NCBI GenBank assembly: GCA_016458225.1
Contig: JAEMGR010000009.1
Coordinates: 248,001 to 312,000, forward strand
Source: Myxococcaceae bacterium JPH2
Lineage (GTDB): Bacteria > Myxococcota > Myxococcia > Myxococcales > Myxococcaceae
Direction: 5' to 3'
Length of the DNA: 64,000 nucleotides
Part shown: piece by piece, positions 8,890 through 18,791 of the stretch
Position numbering within the stretch: the stretch's first letter is position 1
Layout: each line of letters opens with the position of its first letter
Notes under the pieces: model-generated
What the model saw: only the letters and a program-made list of their open reading frames with translations
What the model was told of the DNA's origin: nothing
Database searches by the model: none
Made by a program: the position numbers and the translations under genes

Positions 8890-11249
8890 GGCCGTGCCTC
8901 CGGGCTCGAGGCGACGGGGACGAGGTCCTCGGAAGGAGTCCCCGCCGGGGCGACTCTCACCACGGTCGCGGTGATTCCATAGTCGAGCGTCGAGAGGGCC
9001 TGGGTGAGTTCAGAGAGGCGCTCCAGGTCGGAGCCATCCGCCTCGGCCAGCGAGGACGCACCCAGCGGCGCACCGTCCGGTCCACGCACGACCAGGGCAT
9101 GCAGGGCGAAGTTCGCGGAACTGGCGGGCAAGTCCCCCCAGAACGTGCGGTCCTCGAACTCGGCGGGCGGGCGAGGCAGTCGGACGCCCTGGGCCGCGCG
9201 CCGCGGATCCATCAGCACCGTCCACCGATGGCCCGCGCGATTGGTGAAGACGGCTCGGAGCAACGTGGCCCCGACCACGGGCGTGCCCAGTCGCAGCTCG
9301 CGCGCTTCCAGGCCGCCGATCGTGTCGAGGGTGCCGTTGTAGAGCGCGCCCTCGGGTGGAGCGAGGAAGTCCATCCCCAGCGCCACCGGGCGAGCCCCCG
9401 AGGGATCGAACCGGGGCGCATCCAGCGAAGCCACCACCGTGCTGGTGGCGGATCCGACCGTGCTCTCTCCCAGCACGCCTCCGGACGAGGCCATGGCCAC
9501 GAGCCGGTACGGCTGTCCCTCCAAACCGTGGTGCGCGGGCGCCATGCGCAGGCGCACCAGACCAGGGCCAGACAGTCCATCCTGGGTATCGGTGTTCGGG
9601 TCCGCCGGCGCGCGGTTCAGCGCCGCGCCCATTCCCATTGGCACCACGCCCCGCCCCGGCGCCGTCACCGTGGCGAGCGCGAACGCGCGGTCCAGATAGG
9701 CGCCGCGCACGCGAGGCAGCGGCGGGAAGCGCACCACGAAGGGGAAGGCCAGGGGCACCTGCTGGAAGGCGTACGACACCCGAGCGAAGTGCGACACATC
9801 GCTCATGTTGGGAGTCGCCGTGCCTGCCCCGGGCGTGGGCACGACCCGGAACTGCACGTCGCGCACCACGGTGGAGTGGAAGCGCGAGGGCGCAGGCAGC
9901 GCGCGGATGAGCAGCGCGAGCGGATCCGCCACCGGGCTCAGCATGCTCCCCAGCACCTCGGAACGCGGCACCTGCCCCGTCAGCGCCCAGCCGGTGCGCG
10001 TGCCACAGGCCCCCGCGCGGACCGCCTCCTCGGGGAACAGCACGCCGGCGAGGGATGCGTCGCACACGCCCGCGACACCTGGCGCGCTCAGCTCGGGGGA
10101 CTCACCCGCGGCGGACATGACGAAGCCACCCTGAGGCAACGATTCGAGCGCGCTGCTCGTGCTGGCGCCTCGCGCGGGCCCCAGGAGCTGCACCGGATCC
10201 ACCTCCGCGGGCAGCCCCGGCGCGGACAGCCCCGTCAGCCCCAGCGCCAGCAGCGGCGTCGCCTCCGCGAAGGGGAACACCACGTCGCGGACCACGCCCC
10301 GGGCCCCGCCATAGGTGTCGCGGGGGTTGCGTCGCAGCGGGAGCACCAGGTCGCGCAGCCCCTGCGTGTCGTAGCCCGCGACGGTCAGGTAGCCAAAATC
10401 CGGATGGAACGCGGACACCGTCACCTCGCCCGTGGCCGCCACCCACGTCAGGCCCGCCGCGTCCGTCGTCGCCCGATCCAGCTCACCGCCCTGCCCGTTC
10501 GACACGGACACCACGGCGCCGGGGATGGCGCGCCCCGTCAGCTCGTCGGCCACGCGCACGCGAATCCCACCGGTCGGAATCTTCGACGTCAGCACCGTGA
10601 CGCGCGCGGAGCAGGAGGCCGAGCCCAGCGAGACGCCCACCGCCTCGGACTCGGCGCCCGGCGTGCCCAGCACGAAGGTCGCGGTCAGCCCCTGCCCTCC
10701 GCCCTGCACCCGCTCGGAGCGAGCCACCCAGGTGGGCGGCTCTCGCGGCACCACCGGCTGCCCCGCCGCGTCCAACACCCAGACCGAGAAGCGCACGGGC
10801 GTGCCCGGCCGGCCCACCACCACGTCGGGCACGACCTGGCACGTGGTCGCCAGCGAGAGGGCCGGCGCCGAGCCGCACTGACCATCGCGGCACACCTCGG
10901 ACGGCAGCGGACAGTCGGCATCCACCGAGCACAGCGCGGCGACACAGCGGCTCGCGTCGCAGCGACACCCCAGGCGATTCGCCTCGCACTGGGGCAGGAC
11001 CGCCTGGCCTCGGCGCTTCGCGCCACAGTCCGCGTCCACGCGGCACGCCGCCTCGCAGCGGGACACCGCCGTGTTGCAGATGAAGAGCGCGGGATCGCCA
11101 CAGTCCTGATCCACCGAGCACGGGCCCCCGACCGGAGAGCCCCCGGGAACCTTGGGCGACCCCTCCTCCCCCGACGCACAGCCGAGTGAGAGGCACAGGA
11201 CGACGAGGGCGACACCCGTGACGGGCGCCAGCAGGCGGAGCGGAGACAT
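8886..11249 (-). CDS. Large lipoprotein with Cys-rich N-terminus and Ig-like repeats
   Basis: The protein has 787 residues and starts with a lipoprotein signal peptide ([24 protein letters not shown]; cysteine at 24). Next come about 110 residues of disulfide-type modules ([15 protein letters not shown] and CRVDADCG patterns, about 12 Cys), then Ig/carboxypeptidase-regulatory-like beta domains ([21 protein letters not shown] is typical) and a long beta-rich C-terminal part of unknown fold. A surface or periplasmic role is likely. An ATG at 11282 would add eleven residues ahead of the signal; neither start has a strong ribosome site. It is the first gene of a two-gene unit with the FHA-GGDEF protein, suggesting an envelope input to c-di-GMP signalling, which is inference. 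Confidence 0.75.
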   Translation of the reverse strand: MSPLRLLAPVTGVALVVLCLSLGCASGEEGSPKVPGGSPVGGPCSVDQDCGDPALFICNTAVSRCEAACRVDADCGAKRRGQAVLPQCEANRLGCRCDASRCVAALCSVDADCPLPSEVCRDGQCGSAPALSLATTCQVVPDVVVGRPGTPVRFSVWVLDAAGQPVVPREPPTWVARSERVQGGGQGLTATFVLGTPGAESEAVGVSLGSASCSARVTVLTSKIPTGGIRVRVADELTGRAIPGAVVSVSNGQGGELDRATTDAAGLTWVAATGEVTVSAFHPDFGYLTVAGYDTQGLRDLVLPLRRNPRDTYGGARGVVRDVVFPFAEATPLLALGLTGLSAPGLPAEVDPVQLLGPARGASTSSALESLPQGGFVMSAAGESPELSAPGVAGVCDASLAGVLFPEEAVRAGACGTRTGWALTGQVPRSEVLGSMLSPVADPLALLIRALPAPSRFHSTVVRDVQFRVVPTPGAGTATPNMSDVSHFARVSYAFQQVPLAFPFVVRFPPLPRVRGAYLDRAFALATVTAPGRGVVPMGMGAALNRAPADPNTDTQDGLSGPGLVRLRMAPAHHGLEGQPYRLVAMASSGGVLGESTVGSATSTVVASLDAPRFDPSGARPVALGMDFLAPPEGALYNGTLDTIGGLEARELRLGTPVVGATLLRAVFTNRAGHRWTVLMDPRRAAQGVRLPRPPAEFEDRTFWGDLPASSANFALHALVVRGPDGAPLGASSLAEADGSDLERLSELTQALSTLDYGITATVVRVAPAGTPSEDLVPVASSPEARP

Positions 11250-11386
11250 GGACGAGGTGGAGGGGGACACCAGTTGCGACATTACCGCTGGAACGGCCCG
11301 CGCGCGACGACCCTGGGAGGTGGCACACGCGCCTCCTGCGGTTGTCGGTTGGCTTTCGGGACTTCCCGTCCCATGATCGCGCCGGC

Positions 11387-11686
11387 ATGGCCAGCAGCGA
11401 GCCGAAGTCCATCGAGAGCCTTCTTCCCCGAGTCCTGGCGCGCCTTGCCGGAGAGTCCGGACGCGCCCGTCCGTTGACCCCCGTCTGGACCGCGGCGGCG
11501 GGCCCCCACATCGCCCGCCACTGCACCCCGCATGTGCTGGAGGGCACCACCCTGGTGCTGACCGTGGCGAGCGCGGAGTGGGCCCAGGCACTCACCCGCG
11601 AGGCAGCGTCCCTGTGCGAGCGCCTGAATGAGCGGCTGGGCGAGGGCACGGTGACGGCGCTGGCATTCCGGCTGGAGCCGCGATGA
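11387..11686 (+). CDS. DUF721 family protein (DciA-like)
   Basis: This encodes 99 residues with the DUF721 pattern: an N-terminal helix (SIESLLPRVLARLA), W in PVWTAAAGPHIARH, then HVLEGTTLVLTVASAEWAQALTREAASLCERLN, and a basic end. DUF721 includes DciA, the replicative helicase loader of bacteria lacking DnaC, but many members are uncharacterised. This short form has no extra C-terminal domain, so a DciA role is possible rather than shown. The ATG used has a weak ribosome site; no other sensible start gives the motif intact. Its TGA overlaps the ATG of the CAP-domain gene (ATGA), implying coupling. Confidence 0.7.
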   Translation: MASSEPKSIESLLPRVLARLAGESGRARPLTPVWTAAAGPHIARHCTPHVLEGTTLVLTVASAEWAQALTREAASLCERLNERLGEGTVTALAFRLEPR

Positions 11687-13200
11687 TCGCACTGGCGCTC
11701 TTGAGCGCGGTGCTCACCGCGGCGCCCGCGCCGGACACGCCGCAGGCGATGGAGGCACGCGCCTCCGCGCACGTGGTGACCGAGTTCGAGCGCATCGGTC
11801 GCCGGGCCCCCGTTCCCGACTCGAGCCTGGGCGCCGCGGCCCGCCGGCTCGCGCGCGAGGCCCTCACCCTCTACCCGTCGGGCGCGCCGGACCTGTTCAC
11901 CCTCACGGACGCGGTCAGCGACTCGGGCGCGGCGGACCCATCACCGCGCACGCTCGTCATCCGAGCCTGGGCACACGCCCACGCCATCGAGACCTTCGAG
12001 GCGCGGCAGGACTTCAACGAGGAGCACGCCTCTCACTACGGCCTGGGCGTGGCCTTCGACGACGCGCGCGCCGTCATCGTCCTGCTGCTGGTGGACCGCA
12101 AGGTGGAGCTGCAGCCCTTCCCGCGAATCATCGCGGCGGACAAGGCCGCGCGCACGCTGTGCGCTCGCTGGAGCGTGCCGATGCGCACGCCCGAGATCTA
12201 CATCACCCGCCCCGACGGAGAGGTGGAGCGCGCGAGCCTCATGCCCCGCGCGAGCAGCGGCCCCACGTTCTGCTCGCGCCTCACGTTCGACTCACCCGGC
12301 ACCTACACCGTGGAGGTGGTGGGCAACGGCGACGCCGGCCCCGAGGTGGCGGCGCTGTTCCTCACCGACCTGGGGCCTCGCAAGCAGCGCGACGACCGCG
12401 AGCCCACCCGCGAGCCCACCACCGTCGAGGACGCTCGCCGAGTCCTGTACGAGCGGGTGAACGCCCTGCGCCGCGCGTTCCGACTGTCGGAGCTGACCCC
12501 GGACCCGGCGCTGGAGCAGGTGGCGCAGCGCTACAGCGCGCGCATGGGCCACGAGGGCTTCTTCGCGCACGTGGCGCCGGACGGCTCCTCGCTCACGTCG
12601 CGATTGCAGGGCTCGCGCTACGTCCGCGCGGGAGAGAACCTGGGCCAGGCCTCGGGACCTCTCGCGGCGCACTTCGGCATCGAGCACAGCCCGGGTCACC
12701 GCAAGAACCTGCTGGACCCCTCTTTCCACTTCATGGGCGTGGGCGTGACGTTCCAAGACCTCGGTGGGCGGAAGCAGGCCATCGTGACGGAGGTCTTCAC
12801 CACGGCTTCGCCCGGCGCGCCGGAGCCGGTGGATCCGCTCGCGGACGCCTACGACACGCTCATGCGCCACCGCAGCGCGCTGAAGCTGCCCCCGATGGCG
12901 CGCAGCGAGGTGCTGGAGCGACTCGCACGGCAGCATGCCCAGCGCGCGCTGGAGCTGGACCAGCCCTCGGCCCAGCCAGGCGAGGCGCCCCTGCACGAGC
13001 GCGTCTTCGCGGTGCTCCCCGACGCGGGAACAGCGGCGGTGGACTTCTACGTGGTGGGAGATCCGAGCGCGATTCCAGACTCGCGAAGCCTCGCGGACGC
13101 GACCAACAACCGGGTCGGCGTGGGAGTGGTGCGAGGAGACTCGAAGCGCTTCGGGCGAGGTCAGTACTGGGTGGCCGTCATCTACGCCGCGGTGCCATGA
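11683..13200 (+). CDS. Secreted CAP-domain (SCP/PR1-like) protein
   Basis: The 505-residue protein has a short signal peptide (MIALALLSAVLTAAPA). The first 230 residues have no recognised domain. Residues about 245-375 form a CAP domain: VLYERVNALRRAF, GHEGFFAHVAPDG, YVRAGENLG and HSPGHRKNLLDP, followed by FMGVGV, match the bacterial CAP pattern. The C-terminal 120 residues resemble a second, degraded CAP-like half (RHRSALKLPPMARSEVLERLARQHAQ, then NNRVGVGVVRGD). CAP proteins of bacteria are secreted and mostly of unknown activity. It is coupled to the DUF721 gene by a 4-base overlap and followed by a strong hairpin. Confidence 0.8.
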   Translation: MIALALLSAVLTAAPAPDTPQAMEARASAHVVTEFERIGRRAPVPDSSLGAAARRLAREALTLYPSGAPDLFTLTDAVSDSGAADPSPRTLVIRAWAHAHAIETFEARQDFNEEHASHYGLGVAFDDARAVIVLLLVDRKVELQPFPRIIAADKAARTLCARWSVPMRTPEIYITRPDGEVERASLMPRASSGPTFCSRLTFDSPGTYTVEVVGNGDAGPEVAALFLTDLGPRKQRDDREPTREPTTVEDARRVLYERVNALRRAFRLSELTPDPALEQVAQRYSARMGHEGFFAHVAPDGSSLTSRLQGSRYVRAGENLGQASGPLAAHFGIEHSPGHRKNLLDPSFHFMGVGVTFQDLGGRKQAIVTEVFTTASPGAPEPVDPLADAYDTLMRHRSALKLPPMARSEVLERLARQHAQRALELDQPSAQPGEAPLHERVFAVLPDAGTAAVDFYVVGDPSAIPDSRSLADATNNRVGVGVVRGDSKRFGRGQYWVAVIYAAVP

Positions 13201-13239
13201 GGCGACACGCGGCGCGGCACATCCCGCACGGCGACGGCG

Positions 13240-13271
13240 GGGGCACCCCTTCGTCAGCAAGGGTGTGCCCC
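13240..13271. terminator. Hairpin between convergent genes
   Basis: GGGGCACCCCTT pairs with AAGGGTGTGCCCC across a 7-base loop, with one bulged base. It lies between the stop of the CAP-domain gene and the stop of the small Cys protein and could end both transcripts. There is no T tract on either side, so it is not a classical rho-independent terminator. Confidence 0.45.
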
Positions 13272-13292
13272 GGCACCGTCAGGACGACGTGG

Positions 13293-13526
13293 CTAGATGC
13301 CGCGACGCTGCGTCGCGTAGGCTTCAATGCCCATCTGCGGCGGCGCCACCTGCTGGTTGAGCGGGCACTTCACACACGTGAAGGACTGCCAACCCCGTCG
13401 GACAGCTTCATCCAGACAGTTGTCATACTGATTGCAATTGAGATTGCGATGCGTCTCGACACCGGCGCGCTTCGGGCCGGCTTCGGGATTGATGGTCTGC
13501 GGCAGATCGGATGGACACGGCTTCAT
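13293..13526 (-). CDS. Small four-cysteine protein, unknown
   Basis: The protein has 77 residues. A strong ribosome site (GGGAGG, 6 bases from ATG) supports it. The core has four cysteines after a short N-terminus (LNCNQYDNCLDEAVRRGWQS then FTCVKCP): C-x5-C and later C-x2-C, a plausible zinc or disulfide site. There is no signal peptide, so zinc or an iron-sulfur cluster in the cytoplasm is more likely than disulfides. I believe similar short proteins occur in other deltaproteobacteria but cannot name a family. It stands alone, divergent from the lytic transglycosylase and convergent with the CAP gene. Confidence 0.7.
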   Translation of the reverse strand: MKPCPSDLPQTINPEAGPKRAGVETHRNLNCNQYDNCLDEAVRRGWQSFTCVKCPLNQQVAPPQMGIEAYATQRRGI

Positions 13527-13879
13527 GGAGCCCTCCCTATGAGCAGTTTCCCCCCCCGAGCGCTGTGAACGAGCAGTGCTACCGACGACTTACCCGCCGG
13601 GGACACCGGCGGTCCGGAGTGGCGCGCAACAGCCACGCAACGTATTGATTCACCCTAGGTGACGCAACGGGTCGAGCTGTCCATCCCAAGTGCAGGTAAT
13701 CGTCCGAACGTCTTCAGCGAATGGGACGCGTTTCCGACAGCAAGCTCGACCTGCCGGCGCGGGGATCTAGGTCTTGTCGAGCCGACTGTCAAACCACCCC
13801 GCCCATGGGCGGCGGGGAATGTCCATCGAAAACCTCTCGTTGGGTGGCCGCAAAGCCGCGTTGTGAAAGGAAGACTTAC
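13527..13879. other. 353-bp intergenic region between divergent genes
   Basis: This stretch separates the small Cys protein (leftward) from the lytic transglycosylase (rightward) and must hold both promoters. It contains a 13-base dyad TCACCCTAGGTGA at 13650-13662 and a perfect 14-base palindrome CCGCCCATGGGCGG at 13799-13812 that could fold in RNA. I see no convincing -35/-10 pair, no sigma-54 element and no small gene with a ribosome site. Confidence 0.5.
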
Positions 13880-16018
13880 ATGCGTTGGAGCGGGTTGGTG
13901 GCGGGGCTGGTGGCGACTACGGCCCTGGGGCAATCCCCTGCCACCTTGGAGGCAGTTCGCCTGCACCGACCTGACGCGGCGGCTGTGGCCCGGGCTGAAC
14001 TGGACGCCTGTGTGACCGCCCGCTGCCCGGACGCGGGCCGGATGGCCTTGCTGGCCGGCACGCTCGCCCTCTCGGACGGCCGCGCGGCGGAAGCACGGGA
14101 CCTGCTCGCGGCCCGGTCCCCGCCCGCCCTCCTGGCCCCCTTCCATGCCTTCTACCTGGGTCAGGCGCGCTTCTATTCGGGGGACCCCGCCGGCGCCGCG
14201 AAGGACTTCGAGCGCGCGCTGAAGGTCGCCCCGCCCGCCCTGGCGGCCCGCGCCCGTGCCCGCCTGGGCGAGGCCCTGCTGGATGCCGGACAGGCCGCGC
14301 GCGCCGCGCCGGTGCTGGAGTCCGCCGCCGCGGCGGAGCCCGGCCCGGAGCTGCTCTACGAGCGCGCCCAGGCCCGCCGCGCCATCGGCAACACCGCGGG
14401 CGAGCGCGCGGACCTGAAGTCCGTGGCGCTGCGCTATCCCAATCACCCCTACGCGGACCAGGCCCTCGTTCGCCTGGCGGAGTTCAAGCCCGCCACGCCC
14501 CTCAACCTCGCGGAGCACATGCAGCGCGCGAAGGGGCTCCTGGACGCCGGAGCGCCGGCGCGGGCCCTGGACGAGCTGACCGCCGCCGAGACCGCGCACC
14601 TGCTGACCGCCGCACCAGCGCGCGCCCAGGCCGCGCTGCTGCGCGCCCAGGCCAGCTTCGCGCTGGGCAAGCCCGCGGACGCGGAGCAGGCGCTCGCGGT
14701 GGCGCGCAAGGGCCCGCCCACGGTGGCCGCCGAGGCCGCGCTGGTCGTCGCCCGCCGCATGCTGCGCACAGATGACAACGTGCAGGCGCGCGCGCTCATG
14801 GCCGCGCTGGACAAGGGCTGGCCCACCCTGCCCGCGGGAGAAGAAGGCGGCTTCTTCACCGGCTGGTTGGACTTGCAAGGCGGGCGCTTCGCCGACGCGG
14901 CGAAGTCCTTCGCGGCCTACGAGAAGCGCTACCCGCGTTCGCGCCGACGCGACGAAGGCATGTGGTTCCGCGCCTTCGCGCACATCCGCCAGGAGCAGCA
15001 CGCGGAGGCGCGCAAGGCGCTGGAGGCGCTCGTCGCGGCCTACCCCAAGTCCGCGCTGATGCCGCAGGCGCGCTACTGGCTGGCGCGCACGCAGGAGCTC
15101 GCCGGCGCGAACGCGGCGGTGGTCGGCCCGGCCTACGAGTCCGTCATCGCGGCGGCGCCCGCGTCGTTCTACGCGCTGCTCGCCACCGAGCGCCTGCGCG
15201 CGCTCGGTCGCACGCCCCCAGCGGCCTTCCCCGAGCCACCGCGCCAGCTCACCGTGCCCCGCCCTCCGGAGCTGGAGCTGGCCGTGGCGCTGACGGAGGC
15301 GGGACTCTTCCGAGATGCGGCGGACGAGGTGCGCGTGCGCGCGGCGGGACTTCGCACGGCGGACGAGGCCCTGCCCTTCGTCCACGCCTTGCTCCAACTC
15401 GGCGAGTTCGGCCACGCGCACACGGTGGCCGCTCGCTACCTGTGGGGCCGCGCCTTCGGTGCGCGCGAGCCCGATGCGCTCGCGGCCTTCTATCCCCGCG
15501 CGTTCGCTTCGGCGGTGGAGGCGGAGGCGACGCGGCAGTCGCTGGATCCGTTCCTCGTGTGGGCCATCATGCGGCGCGAGAGCACGTTCCGTCCGGAAGT
15601 CATGAGCGCGGCGGATGCGCGCGGGCTGATGCAGATCATCCCGCCCACCGCCACCGCCATCGCCCTGAAGATGGCGGAGCCCGCGCCCGCGCCCGCCGAC
15701 CTCTTCGCTCCCGAGCGCAACATCCGCTACGGCGCGTGGTACCTGGCGCAGCTCATGAAGCGCTTCGCGCACCCGGCCCTGGCCGCCGCCGCGTACAACG
15801 CGGGCCCCAAGGCCGCCGCGAAGTGGGTGCAGGAGAAGGGCTCGCTGCCGTTGGATCTCTTCGTCGAGTCCATCCCGTTCCGGGAGACGCGCGGCTACGT
15901 GAAGCAGGTGATGGCGGACCTGTTCCTCTACCACGCGTTCTACGGCTCGGATGCGGCGGGCACCACGCGACTGTCGCTCGCGGTGCCCGCGGCGTCCGCG
16001 GAAGGCGTGAGCTTCTGA
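13880..16018 (+). CDS. Soluble lytic murein transglycosylase (Slt family)
   Basis: This enzyme cleaves the MurNAc-GlcNAc bond of peptidoglycan to a 1,6-anhydro product, in the periplasm. It has 712 residues and a signal peptide (MRWSGLVAGLVATTALGQ). Residues 25-540 form a long helical superhelix of TPR-like repeats, as in Slt70. The catalytic domain (about 545-690) has WAIMRREST with catalytic Glu567, then SAADARGLMQIIP and AAAYNAGP, all family-1 lytic transglycosylase motifs. The ATG follows GAAAGGAAG. The frame is open 53 codons further upstream, but that extension has no ribosome site and would mask the signal peptide. It converges on cmk with only 4 bases between stops. Confidence 0.9.
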   Translation: MRWSGLVAGLVATTALGQSPATLEAVRLHRPDAAAVARAELDACVTARCPDAGRMALLAGTLALSDGRAAEARDLLAARSPPALLAPFHAFYLGQARFYSGDPAGAAKDFERALKVAPPALAARARARLGEALLDAGQAARAAPVLESAAAAEPGPELLYERAQARRAIGNTAGERADLKSVALRYPNHPYADQALVRLAEFKPATPLNLAEHMQRAKGLLDAGAPARALDELTAAETAHLLTAAPARAQAALLRAQASFALGKPADAEQALAVARKGPPTVAAEAALVVARRMLRTDDNVQARALMAALDKGWPTLPAGEEGGFFTGWLDLQGGRFADAAKSFAAYEKRYPRSRRRDEGMWFRAFAHIRQEQHAEARKALEALVAAYPKSALMPQARYWLARTQELAGANAAVVGPAYESVIAAAPASFYALLATERLRALGRTPPAAFPEPPRQLTVPRPPELELAVALTEAGLFRDAADEVRVRAAGLRTADEALPFVHALLQLGEFGHAHTVAARYLWGRAFGAREPDALAAFYPRAFASAVEAEATRQSLDPFLVWAIMRRESTFRPEVMSAADARGLMQIIPPTATAIALKMAEPAPAPADLFAPERNIRYGAWYLAQLMKRFAHPALAAAAYNAGPKAAAKWVQEKGSLPLDLFVESIPFRETRGYVKQVMADLFLYHAFYGSDAAGTTRLSLAVPAASAEGVSF

Positions 16019-16022
16019 GCGC

Positions 16023-16724
16023 TCAGCGCGCCGGAGCGCGCGAGCCCATGCGCTGGCGGATCTCCTCCTCCAGCGTCTGCACGACCTCGGAGAGAGGCAG
16101 CGCGCTGGAGTCCACGCGCACCGCGTCGTCCGCGGCCTTCAGCGGCGCCACCGTGCGCGCGGAGTCCGCGGCATCGCGCCGCGTCTGATCCGACAGCACA
16201 TCCTCCAGGCTGCTCTCCACGCCCTTCTCGAAGAGTTCCTCGAAGCGGCGACGCGCGCGCACATCCGGGTTGGCTTCCAGGAAGAACTTGGCGTCAGCGT
16301 CCGGGAACACCACCGTCCCGATGTCGCGCCCCTCGAGGATGGCGCCCACCTGGGCCTCCAGCGCCAGGCGACGCTGGAGCTGCAAGAGCCCCGCGCGCAC
16401 CACGGGCCGGCTGGACACCTGCGACGCCCCCATGGAGACCTCCGGCGTGCGGATCTCCCCGGAGACGTCCTGGCCACCCAGGAACACGTGGTTCTCTTCG
16501 CCCTGCACCTGGAAGTGGATGCGCACGCGTGAGAGCAGGGCCTCCAGGCCCGCGTCGTCGTCGAACGCCAGCCCCTCGCGACGGGCCATCAGCGCCACGC
16601 AGCGATAGATGGCCCCTGTGTCGACGAGCGCGAAGCCCAGCCGACGCGCCAGGATCTTCGACACCGTCGACTTGCCCGCGCCCGCGGGCCCATCGATGGC
16701 GACGATGAATGGCCGCCCGCTCAA
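16023..16724 (-). CDS. cmk: Cytidylate kinase
   Basis: Phosphorylates CMP and dCMP with ATP. The protein has 233 residues, close to the family norm of about 225. The P-loop is DGPAGAGKS (11-19), followed by LDTGAIYR-type (VDTGAIYRCVAL) and EGRDIGTVVFPDADAKFFLEA, the Cmk signature. The start is TTG: GGAGAG lies 6 bases upstream, and TTGA overlaps the hisC stop codon, giving translational coupling to hisC. It is last in an accA-hisC-cmk operon. Confidence 0.93.
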   Translation of the reverse strand: MSGRPFIVAIDGPAGAGKSTVSKILARRLGFALVDTGAIYRCVALMARREGLAFDDDAGLEALLSRVRIHFQVQGEENHVFLGGQDVSGEIRTPEVSMGASQVSSRPVVRAGLLQLQRRLALEAQVGAILEGRDIGTVVFPDADAKFFLEANPDVRARRRFEELFEKGVESSLEDVLSDQTRRDAADSARTVAPLKAADDAVRVDSSALPLSEVVQTLEEEIRQRMGSRAPAR

Positions 16725-17812
16725 GACAGGCTCTCCCGCAGCGCCTTCACGCACCGCTCGTTCTCCGCTGGCGTGCCCACGCTGATCCGCAGACACGTGG
16801 GGAAGCCGTTGCCCGCCATGGGGCGCACGATGACGCCCCGGCGCAGGAGCTGCTCGTACAGCTCGAGCGCCGGCCGGTGGAAGTCCGCGAACACGAAGTT
16901 GGCGTGGCTGCGCGTCAGGGTGATGCCCAGCGGCGGCAGCTCCTTCTCGAAGTAGCGCAGGCCCGCGAGGTTGTTCTCGCGCGTGCGCCGCACGTGCTCG
17001 GTGTCGCCCAGCGCGGCGATGCCGCCCGCCTGCGCCACCACCGTGAGGTTGAACGGCATGCGCGTGCGCTGGACGTACGTGGCCAGCCCCGCGTCCATCA
17101 CGCCGAAGCCCAGCCGCACCCCCGCGAGCCCGTAGATCTTGCTGAAGGTCCGCAGCGCCACGAGGTTGCGATGGCGCGGGAACAACTCCACCGCGCTCAC
17201 ATAGTCGGGCCAATCCACGAACTCGGCGTAGGCCTCGTCATGGATGACGAGCACCTCCGGCGGCACCGCGGCCAGGAAGTCCTCCAGGGCCTTGCGCCCG
17301 AAGGCGGTGCCCGTGGGGTTGTCCGGGTTGGCCAGGAACACCATGCGCGTGCGCGGCGTAATCGCGCGCGCCATGGCCTCCAGGTCATACGCGTAGCCCG
17401 CGCGCATCGGCACCTCGACGAACGGGCGACCGTGCGCCTGCGCGGAGATGCGGTACGCGGGGAACGAGCTCTGGCACAGGAGGACCTCGTCCTCCGGCGT
17501 GGTGAAGGTGCGCAGCAGCAGCTCGATGAGCTCGTTGGAGCCACACCCCAGGACGACCTCCTCGGGCTTCACGCCCACGTGCGCGGCCAGCTGGCGCACG
17601 AGGTGGAAGCTGGTGGCATCCGGGTACAGGTGCACGGCCTGCGAGGCCGCCCGCATGGCCTCCACGGCGCGAGGCGAGGGCCCCAGCGGATTCTCGTTGG
17701 AGGCCAGCTTGATGACGCCCTTCAGGCCGTACTCGCGCTCCGTCTCCTCGATGGGCTTGCCGGGCACATAGGGCTTGAGCGTCTCGACGTACGGAGGAAC
17801 CAGCGGTCGCAT
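16721..17812 (-). CDS. hisC: Histidinol-phosphate aminotransferase
   Basis: PLP enzyme of histidine synthesis converting imidazole acetol phosphate to histidinol phosphate. The protein has 363 residues. The fold-type I signatures are NENPLGPSP (39-47), ANPDNPTGT (161-169), DEAY (192-195), and the PLP lysine K225 in RTFSKIYGLAGVR-type sequence. The ATG follows AAGGGAG by 4 bases. It lies 10 bases after accA and overlaps cmk. No other his genes are nearby. Related aromatic aminotransferases share these motifs, so the exact substrate is likely but not certain. Confidence 0.9.
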   Translation of the reverse strand: MRPLVPPYVETLKPYVPGKPIEETEREYGLKGVIKLASNENPLGPSPRAVEAMRAASQAVHLYPDATSFHLVRQLAAHVGVKPEEVVLGCGSNELIELLLRTFTTPEDEVLLCQSSFPAYRISAQAHGRPFVEVPMRAGYAYDLEAMARAITPRTRMVFLANPDNPTGTAFGRKALEDFLAAVPPEVLVIHDEAYAEFVDWPDYVSAVELFPRHRNLVALRTFSKIYGLAGVRLGFGVMDAGLATYVQRTRMPFNLTVVAQAGGIAALGDTEHVRRTRENNLAGLRYFEKELPPLGITLTRSHANFVFADFHRPALELYEQLLRRGVIVRPMAGNGFPTCLRISVGTPAENERCVKALRESLS

Positions 17813-17822
17813 GCGGCTCCCT

Positions 17823-18791
17823 TCAACGGCCCGAGAACACGCCGAACGCGCGGAACTTGTTGTAGCGATCGCGCACGAGCTCATCGGGCGACATGCCAGA
17901 CAGCTGGCCCAGGTGCTTGCGCAGCGCCTTGCCCAGCGCCTCCGCGGCCTTGGGGGGATCGCGATGCGCGCCGCCCGCCGGCTCCTGGATGACCTCGTCG
18001 ATGACCTTCAGCTCCAGCAGGTCCTTCGCCGTCAGCTTCAGCGCGTCCGCGGCCTTGGAGGCCTTGCTCGCGTCGCGGAAGAGGATGGAGGCGCAGCCCT
18101 CGGGGCTGATGACGGAGTAGATGCTGTTCTGCATCATCAGCACGCGGTTGCCCACGCCGATGGCCAGCGCTCCACCCGAGCCACCCTCGCCCAGCACGGT
18201 CGAGATGATGGGCACCTTCAGCCGGCTCATCACCTCCAGGTTCACGGCGATGGCCTCGGCCTGGCCGCGCTCCTCCGCGCCGATGCCCGGATAGGCACCC
18301 ATCGTGTCCACGAAGGTGAAGATGGGCTTCTCGAAGCGCTCCGCCAGCTCCATCAGCCGCAGCGCCTTGCGGTAGCCCTCGGGACGGGGCATGCCGAAGT
18401 TGCGCGACATGTTCTCCTTCGTCGTGCGCCCCTTCTGGTGACCGATGACCATGACCGGCTTGCCGTCGAAGCGCGCGAACCCGCCGATGAGCGACGAGTC
18501 CTCTCCGAAGCGACGGTCACCGCTCAGCTCGAAGTAGTCGGTGAACAGGTGCTGGACGTAGTCCAGGAAGAACGGCCGCGCGCTGTGGCGGGCCAGCTGC
18601 ACCACCTGCCAGCGAGACAAGTCACTGAAGATTTCCGTCTGCAGCTTCTTCGCCTTCTTCTCCAGCTTCGAGATCTCCGAAGAGAAGTCCACGGAGCCGC
18701 TGGTGGAGAGGGCCTTCAGCTCATCGATCTTCTTCTCGAGTTCGATGAGAGGGCGTTCGAAGTCGAGCGCGTAGCCTGTACCGGTTGCCAT
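17823..18791 (-). CDS. accA: Acetyl-CoA carboxylase carboxyltransferase subunit alpha
   Basis: AccA with AccD transfers carboxyl from carboxybiotin to acetyl-CoA to make malonyl-CoA, the first step of fatty acid synthesis. The protein has 322 residues, normal length. It starts with the AccA-type helical N-terminus (LDFERPLIELEKKIDELK), followed by FTDYFELSGDRRFGED, GHQKGR, NFGMPRPEGYRKALRLM, DTMGAYPGIGAEERGQAEAI and GEGGSGGALAIGVG (oxyanion-type Gly pairs), all diagnostic. It is the first gene of the accA-hisC-cmk unit. Confidence 0.96.
   Translation of the reverse strand: MATGTGYALDFERPLIELEKKIDELKALSTSGSVDFSSEISKLEKKAKKLQTEIFSDLSRWQVVQLARHSARPFFLDYVQHLFTDYFELSGDRRFGEDSSLIGGFARFDGKPVMVIGHQKGRTTKENMSRNFGMPRPEGYRKALRLMELAERFEKPIFTFVDTMGAYPGIGAEERGQAEAIAVNLEVMSRLKVPIISTVLGEGGSGGALAIGVGNRVLMMQNSIYSVISPEGCASILFRDASKASKAADALKLTAKDLLELKVIDEVIQEPAGGAHRDPPKAAEALGKALRKHLGQLSGMSPDELVRDRYNKFRAFGVFSGR

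Noticed and set aside
9099-11189. 696-codon plus-strand open frame antisense to the large lipoprotein
   Set aside because: No ribosome site and shadow-like Arg/His/Gly composition; the minus strand has a lipobox and regularly spaced cysteines.
13721-13879. N-terminal extension of the lytic transglycosylase by 53 codons
   Set aside because: No ribosome site, and it would place the signal peptide inside the protein; the ATG at 13880 has GAAAGGAAG upstream.
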